This document shows, in pieces, positions 21,335 through 25,485 of a DNA stretch of 25,485 nucleotides. The DNA lies in contig JASJHI010000174.1 of assembly GCA_033791105.1 (NCBI GenBank), forward strand, positions 1 to 25,485, read 5' to 3'. Position numbers and translations under genes: made by a program. The DNA comes from JASJHI01 sp033791105 (GTDB taxonomy: Bacteria > Actinomycetota > Acidimicrobiia > Acidimicrobiales > Ilumatobacteraceae). A model generated the notes under the pieces. That model did not search any database and was not told the origin of the DNA. It saw only the letters and a list, made by a program, of their open reading frames with translations. Each line of letters starts with the position of its first letter. The first letter of the stretch is position 1.

Positions 21335-23467
21335 ATGGAACTGGAGGGGCGTTGGGTTGCGGTCGAGGCCGACGACGAGGTGCGACGGCATTCGATCGGC
21401 CTGCACGCCGACGACAGCGCCTGGCACGAAATCGACATCCCGAGCCACTGGCGCGACCATCCGAAGTTCGCGACGAGCGACGGACCCGTCATGTACCGCC
21501 ACCACTTCGAGGCCGACCCGCCCGACGACGGGCGACGGCGGTGGATCACACTCGACGGCATCTTCTATCAAGCCGACGTCTGGCTCGACGGCGCGTACCT
21601 CGGCGATCCGGAGGGCTACTTCTTCTCCCACACGTTCGACGTGACGGCGCTGTCGCGGCTCGGACGCGAGCATGCGCTCTCCGTCGAAGTCACCTGCGAC
21701 CCGCAGCCCGGTGCTGCGCGGCGCACGAACATCACCGGTGTGTTCCAGCAGTGGGACGGTATCGATCACGGGTGGAACCCCGGCGGCATCTGGCGGCCGA
21801 TCCACCTCCACGACACCGGCCCGGTCAGGGTCGATCGGTTGCGCGTGCTCTGCCGCGATGCCGATGAGCGACGCGCGCACCTCCGGCTGGCGACGCGCCT
21901 CGACAGCGACGTACAACGGTCGGTGCTGCTCCGTGCGAGCGTCGACGGGGTCGTGGCGGACGAACAGGACCATGTCATCGCCCAGGGAGCCAACGACATC
22001 GAGTGGAGCCTCGACATCGAGGATCCCGCGCTGTGGTGGCCGCGCGAACTGGGCGGCCAACCGCTTTCGACGGTCGCCGTCGAAATCGTGATCGACGGTG
22101 TGGTGAGCGATCGTCGTGAGCGGCGCGTCGGACTCCGCCAGATCGAGTGGGACAACTGGATCTGCACCGTCAATGGCGAACGGCTCTTCCTCAAGGGCGC
22201 CAACATCCTTCCGGCCACAGCGGGACTGGCCAACGCCGACCCCGAGCGCCCACGTGACGACATCGGACTCGCCGGCGAACTCGGCCTGAACGCACTGCGC
22301 GTCCACGGCCACATCGCCGACCGCGGCCTGTATCGCGCCGCGGACGAGTTGGGGATGTTGCTCCTCCAGGATTTTCCGCTGCAGTGGGGTCAGGCGAGAT
22401 CGGTGCGCCGGCGCGCGGTCGAGCAGGCTCGGGCTGCTGTCGACTCCCTCGGCCACCACCCCTCGATCGCGTTGTGGACCGCCCACAACGACCCCGGAAG
22501 TCACGCCGCACGACTGGAGGGTGGCGGATTCGGAGGCCGAGCACGGACCTTTGCCTCCCAGCAGCTCCCTTCGTGGAACAAGACGGTGCTCGACCGATGG
22601 GTCAAGCGATCGTTCGAGAAGGCCGATCCGAGCCGGCAGACCGTCGCGCACTCCGGCGTCGCCCCACACCTTCCGCAGCTCGCCGGTACCGACAGCCACC
22701 TCTACTTCGGCTGGCTCCACGGCGCGGCGTCCGACCTCGCCGGCCACGCGGCGCGGCTCCCGCGGCAGGTGCGATTCGTCAGCGAGTTCGGCGCCGGTGC
22801 CGTACCCGAGACCACGCCGTACATCGACGAGCAGCTGCGCACCCGCGATTGGCCAGACCTCGATTGGGATCACCTCGCCGACGCCCACGGTTATCAGCGC
22901 GACGTGTTCGAGCAGCGCGCCGACCCGACGCGCTTCGGCTCGTTCGAGTCGTGGCGGCGTGCCACTCAGCGGTATCAGGCGTACGTCCTCAAGAACCAGA
23001 TCGAGACCTTGCGCCGCCTCAAGTACCGCCCCACCGGCGGATTCTGCTTCTACGCGCTCGCCGACCCCGCGCCGGTGATCTCCGACAGCATCCTCGACCA
23101 CGAACGCGTTCCGAAGGCTGCGTTCGACGTGGTGGCCGCTGCCTGCGCACCGATTCTCGTCGTCGCCGACCAACCGCCGACGAGGGTGAAGCCCGGAACC
23201 AAGCTGCGCCTCGACGTACACGTCGTGAGCGACCTGCGCGAGCCGATCGAATTCGCGGTGGTCGACGCCACCGCCACGTGGGCCGGCGGGACCCGGTCAT
23301 GGCGCTTCGGTGGGCCGATCCCCGCCGATGAGGTGGTCAAGGTCGGGCGCATCGACATGCGTGCGCCGTCGCAGCTCGGTGACCTCGCATTCGACCTGAC
23401 GATGAAAGCCGGCGACATCGAGAGCCGCAACCGCTATCGCACGGCGGTGACCGTCCCGTCACCGTGA
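21335..23467 (+). CDS. Glycoside hydrolase family 2 (beta-mannosidase/galactosidase-like)
   Basis: A 710-residue protein without signal peptide. The N-terminal sugar-binding jelly-roll domain includes MYRHHFEAD, FYQADVWLDGAYLGDPEGYF and NPGGIWRPIHLH; an Ig-like domain follows (to about residue 270), then a TIM barrel beginning at NGERLFLKGANILPA. The putative nucleophile is Glu484 in FVSEFGAG, as in the family. The position of the acid/base reads TAHNDP, with Asp386 instead of the Glu normally found after Asn, an unusual change. A beta-sandwich tail follows to the C-terminus. It is close in layout to beta-mannosidases, but the substrate cannot be fixed. TACGCT 7 nt before ATG 21335 sets the start. 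No sugar transporter is adjacent. Confidence 0.88.
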   Translation: MELEGRWVAVEADDEVRRHSIGLHADDSAWHEIDIPSHWRDHPKFATSDGPVMYRHHFEADPPDDGRRRWITLDGIFYQADVWLDGAYLGDPEGYFFSHTFDVTALSRLGREHALSVEVTCDPQPGAARRTNITGVFQQWDGIDHGWNPGGIWRPIHLHDTGPVRVDRLRVLCRDADERRAHLRLATRLDSDVQRSVLLRASVDGVVADEQDHVIAQGANDIEWSLDIEDPALWWPRELGGQPLSTVAVEIVIDGVVSDRRERRVGLRQIEWDNWICTVNGERLFLKGANILPATAGLANADPERPRDDIGLAGELGLNALRVHGHIADRGLYRAADELGMLLLQDFPLQWGQARSVRRRAVEQARAAVDSLGHHPSIALWTAHNDPGSHAARLEGGGFGGRARTFASQQLPSWNKTVLDRWVKRSFEKADPSRQTVAHSGVAPHLPQLAGTDSHLYFGWLHGAASDLAGHAARLPRQVRFVSEFGAGAVPETTPYIDEQLRTRDWPDLDWDHLADAHGYQRDVFEQRADPTRFGSFESWRRATQRYQAYVLKNQIETLRRLKYRPTGGFCFYALADPAPVISDSILDHERVPKAAFDVVAAACAPILVVADQPPTRVKPGTKLRLDVHVVSDLREPIEFAVVDATATWAGGTRSWRFGGPIPADEVVKVGRIDMRAPSQLGDLAFDLTMKAGDIESRNRYRTAVTVPSP

Positions 23468-23475
23468 CGCTCGCC

Positions 23476-23493
23476 GTTCCCGCAGCGGGGAAC
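23476..23493 (+). terminator. Hairpin just after the GH2 stop
   Basis: GTTCCCG-CAG-CGGGGAAC forms a 7-bp stem with one bulged G, 8 nt after the GH2 stop. There is no U-tract. Confidence 0.35.
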
Positions 23494-23502
23494 ACCGACG
23501 TT

Positions 23503-23555
23503 CAGGTCTCGGCGTCGCACCCGACGGAAACCGCAGCTTCCGACGCCGAGAGCTG
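23503..23555. terminator. Long bidirectional hairpin between GH2 and sdhB
   Basis: TCTCGGCGTCG (23507-23517) and CGACGCCGAGA (23541-23551) are perfect 11-bp complements. CAG and CTG outside them add three pairs beyond a single G-G mismatch, and the loop is 23 nt. The convergent GH2 and sdhB genes end on either side, so a shared terminator is likely. Confidence 0.55.
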
Positions 23556-23584
23556 GACACGCGGGCACCTACTCGTCGAGCCGC

Positions 23585-24358
23585 TCAGGTGCGCGACAGC
23601 TTCTTGCGGTTCTTGAACTTCGAGACGAGGTAATCGGAGTTCATGATCGCGATGTTGTCGATCGAGATCTCCTTCGGACACGCCGCCTCACACTCACCGT
23701 GGTTGGTGCACGAGCCGAAGTACTCATCCATCGTGTCGACCATCACCTCGGTGCGCTTGTAGCGCTCGGACTGCCCCTGTGGAAGCAGGTTGAGATGCGC
23801 CAACTTCGCGCCCGTGAACAGGTTGGCCGCACCGTTCGGGCACGCTGCGACACACGCACCGCAGCCGATGCAGGAGGCCGCGTCCATCGAGGCCTCGGCC
23901 ACCGGCTTGGGGACCGGGATCAGGTTCGCGTCGGGCGCGCCACCGGTCGGCGCGGTGATGAAACCACCGACCTCGATGATGCGGTCGAACGGCGCGCGGT
24001 CGACCATCAGGTCCTTGATGATCGGGAACGCGGTTGCCCGCCACGGCTCGATCACGATCTCGTCACCGCTCGAGAAGCTGCGCATGTGCAGCTGACACGT
24101 CGCTGTGCCCTGCTCGGGACCGTGCGCCGAACCATCGATCATCAGCGAGCAGGTTCCGCAGATGCCCTCACGGCAGTCATGGTCGAACACCACGGCCTCA
24201 CGATCCTCTTCGATGAGGCGCTCGTTGAGGATGTCGAGCATCTCGAGGAAGGACGCCTCGTCGCTGATCTCGGGGATCTGATGAGTTTCGAACCGGCCCT
24301 GGGCTTCCGGGCCTTCCTGGCGCCAGATCCTCAGCGTGATGTTGGTCAGGTTGCTCAT
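23585..24358 (-). CDS. sdhB: Succinate dehydrogenase/fumarate reductase iron-sulfur subunit
   Basis: A 257-residue electron-transfer subunit carrying electrons from the flavoprotein to the membrane quinone site. The N-terminal 2Fe-2S ferredoxin domain has CREGICGTC (Cys62, 67, 70) and a fourth cysteine at 88. The C-terminal domain has CIGCGACVAAC (163, 166, 169, 173) and CTNHGECEAAC (217, 223, 227) for the 4Fe-4S and 3Fe-4S clusters. The sequence resembles the mycobacterial Sdh1-type subunit (Rv0247c, from memory) more than the classical sdhCDAB form. It starts at ATG 24358, 19 nt after the sdhA stop, so the two form an operon. Confidence 0.95.
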   Translation of the reverse strand: MSNLTNITLRIWRQEGPEAQGRFETHQIPEISDEASFLEMLDILNERLIEEDREAVVFDHDCREGICGTCSLMIDGSAHGPEQGTATCQLHMRSFSSGDEIVIEPWRATAFPIIKDLMVDRAPFDRIIEVGGFITAPTGGAPDANLIPVPKPVAEASMDAASCIGCGACVAACPNGAANLFTGAKLAHLNLLPQGQSERYKRTEVMVDTMDEYFGSCTNHGECEAACPKEISIDNIAIMNSDYLVSKFKNRKKLSRT

Positions 24359-24377
24359 GTCAGTGTCTCGCTGCGGG

Positions 24378-25485
24378 TCACTTGTAGCTGCGGGTCTGGA
24401 ACTGGACGACTTCGTACTCGAGCGGTTCGCGATGCTCGTTCGGGGCGGCGGGATCGCCGGTCCACTCCCACGCCGTGACGTGCGCGAAGTCCTCGTCGTT
24501 GCGCAGCGCCTCACCCTCGTCGGTCTGGTGCTCGGATCGGAAGTGGCCGCCGCAGCTCTCCTCGCGGGTGAGCGCGTCCTGGCACATCAGCATCCCGAGT
24601 TCGAAGAAGTCGTCGACGCGGCCGGCCTTCTCGAGCGTCTGGTTGAGGCTCGTGTCGGCGCCCGTGACCTTCAGATCCTGCTTGAACTCAGCATGCAACG
24701 CGGGGATCTCCGACAACGCCTTCTCGAGGCCGGCCTGGGTCCGATCCATGCCGCAGTAGTCCCAGATGATCTTGCCGAGCTCGCGGTGGAAGTGGTCGGG
24801 GCCTTTCGTGCCGCCGATCGCCATGTAGCCCTTGAACCGGTCGCGGGCCTCGTCGGCGACCTTCGTGAACTCCTCGTGCGAGGCGTCGGGAATCGGCTTG
24901 TTGAGCCATTCGGACAGGTACTGCGAGATCGTGTACGGCAGCACGAAGTACCCATCGGAGAGTCCCTGCATCAGCGCCGAGGCGCCGAGACGGTTGGCCC
25001 CGTGGTCGGAGAAGTTGGCCTCACCGGCGCAATAGAGGCCGGGCACGGTGGTCATCAACTCGTAGTCGACCCAGAGTCCGCCCATCGTGTAGTGGCTCGC
25101 CGGGTAGATCCGCATCGGGCGCTCGTACGGACTCTCGCCCGTGATGCGGTCGTACATGTCGAAGAGGTTGCCGTAACGCTCCTCGATCGTGTCGCGTCCG
25201 AGACGGTCGATCGCGTCGGAGAAGTCGAGATAGACGCCGTTCTTCTTCGGACCGACGCCCTGGCCCGCGTCGACCATCCGCTTGGCGGCCCGCGAGGAGA
25301 CATCGCGCGGTGCGAGGTTGCCGAAGCTCGGATAGATCCGCTCGAGGTAGTAGTCGCGCGCGTCGTCGGGCACATCGGCAGCCGGACGTGTCTCGTCCGC
25401 ATCGTTCGGCACCCAGATCCGACCATCGTTGCGCAGCGACTCGGACATCAGCGTGAGCTTGGATTGGAAATCGTCGGACTGCGGG
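24378..25485 (-). CDS. sdhA: Succinate dehydrogenase flavoprotein subunit (5' end outside window)
   Basis: The C-terminal 368 residues of the FAD subunit that oxidises succinate to fumarate (or runs the reverse). The frame stays open to the window edge, upstream of the in-frame ATG at 25448, and the visible residues SKLTLMSESLRNDGRIWVP are mid-protein, so the start lies beyond 25485. HYTMGGLWVDYELMTTVPGLYCAGEANFSDHGANRLGASALMQGL is the conserved active-site and FAD-binding region, here quoted in two parts by position: HYTMGG around 24 kb-side residues 25098-25081 and NRLGASAL around 24995-24972. The long helical C-terminal domain ends in QTRSYK. A membrane anchor subunit is expected further upstream. 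Confidence 0.95.
   Translation of the reverse strand, partial: PQSDDFQSKLTLMSESLRNDGRIWVPNDADETRPAADVPDDARDYYLERIYPSFGNLAPRDVSSRAAKRMVDAGQGVGPKKNGVYLDFSDAIDRLGRDTIEERYGNLFDMYDRITGESPYERPMRIYPASHYTMGGLWVDYELMTTVPGLYCAGEANFSDHGANRLGASALMQGLSDGYFVLPYTISQYLSEWLNKPIPDASHEEFTKVADEARDRFKGYMAIGGTKGPDHFHRELGKIIWDYCGMDRTQAGLEKALSEIPALHAEFKQDLKVTGADTSLNQTLEKAGRVDDFFELGMLMCQDALTREESCGGHFRSEHQTDEGEALRNDEDFAHVTAWEWTGDPAAPNEHREPLEYEVVQFQTRSYK

Noticed and set aside
21233..23221. Minus-strand open frame of 662 codons opposite the GH2 gene
   Set aside because: GH2 motifs fix the plus strand as coding; the antisense frame only reflects third-position GC.

Overview
The window is high-GC, densely coded DNA with genes on both strands, gaps mostly under 150 bp and three tail-to-tail gene overlaps. 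Two WhiB-family iron-sulfur regulators show that it is actinobacterial. MreB, a small TatA, PPK1, and a membrane protein carrying the RPWRHPSEL cytoplasmic motif that I associate with Acidimicrobiia point to that class (Ilumatobacter-like); the class is inference, the phylum is secure. I see no tRNA, rRNA, insertion sequence, phage gene or CRISPR array. This looks like ordinary chromosome backbone rather than an accessory island.

Layout. 1-3105 (+): the tail of an unidentified gene, a helical-toroid 'prenyltransferase-like' protein coupled to it, a PlsC acyltransferase and an MFS transporter. 3089-4380 (-): a nitroreductase followed by a coupled SAM methyltransferase. 4487-6738 (+): acyl-CoA thioesterase TesB and a coupled lipoprotein-type sugar dehydrogenase. 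6751-8623 (-): moaE, a small membrane protein and mreB in a tight operon. 8759-11682: a one-pass membrane protein (+), an SDR with a C-terminal membrane anchor (-), and a zincin-family (DUF2342) protein with a broken HExxH motif (+). 11603-15428 (-): an MFS transporter, PPK1 and a small protein ahead of PPK1. 15612-16583: a WhiB gene (+) facing a whiB2-like/tatA pair (-). 16793-20269 (-): a MoxR-type AAA+ ATPase and a VWA partner. 20493-21272 (-): a nucleotidyltransferase-fold protein. 21335-23467 (+): a GH2 glycosidase. 23585-25485 (-): succinate dehydrogenase iron-sulfur subunit and the C-terminal part of the flavoprotein.

The functions are mostly housekeeping: lipid and acyl-CoA metabolism (plsC, tesB), molybdopterin synthesis (moaE), cell shape (mreB), polyphosphate (ppk), protein export (tatA), redox-responsive regulation (two WhiB) and respiration (sdhA, sdhB).

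The most informative non-coding signal is a repeated start architecture. At least nine genes have a TANNNT -10 hexamer placed 6 or 7 nt before the start codon, the layout of leaderless transcripts. This fixes several start codons and distinguishes genes with their own promoter from those translated by coupling (GTGA, ATGA or TGAGTG junctions) or from a Shine-Dalgarno (mreB, whiB2).

The least explained intergenic DNA is 20300-20460, upstream of the MoxR/VWA operon. It holds a 9-bp triple repeat and two 48-bp imperfect direct repeats, each with inverted ends. Next is 16683-16793, where a strong-looking promoter sharing an 11-mer with the other whiB promoter points at no gene but at two hairpins. 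I found no clear undescribed multi-gene system; the best leads are these two regions and several enzymes whose family catalytic residues are changed.
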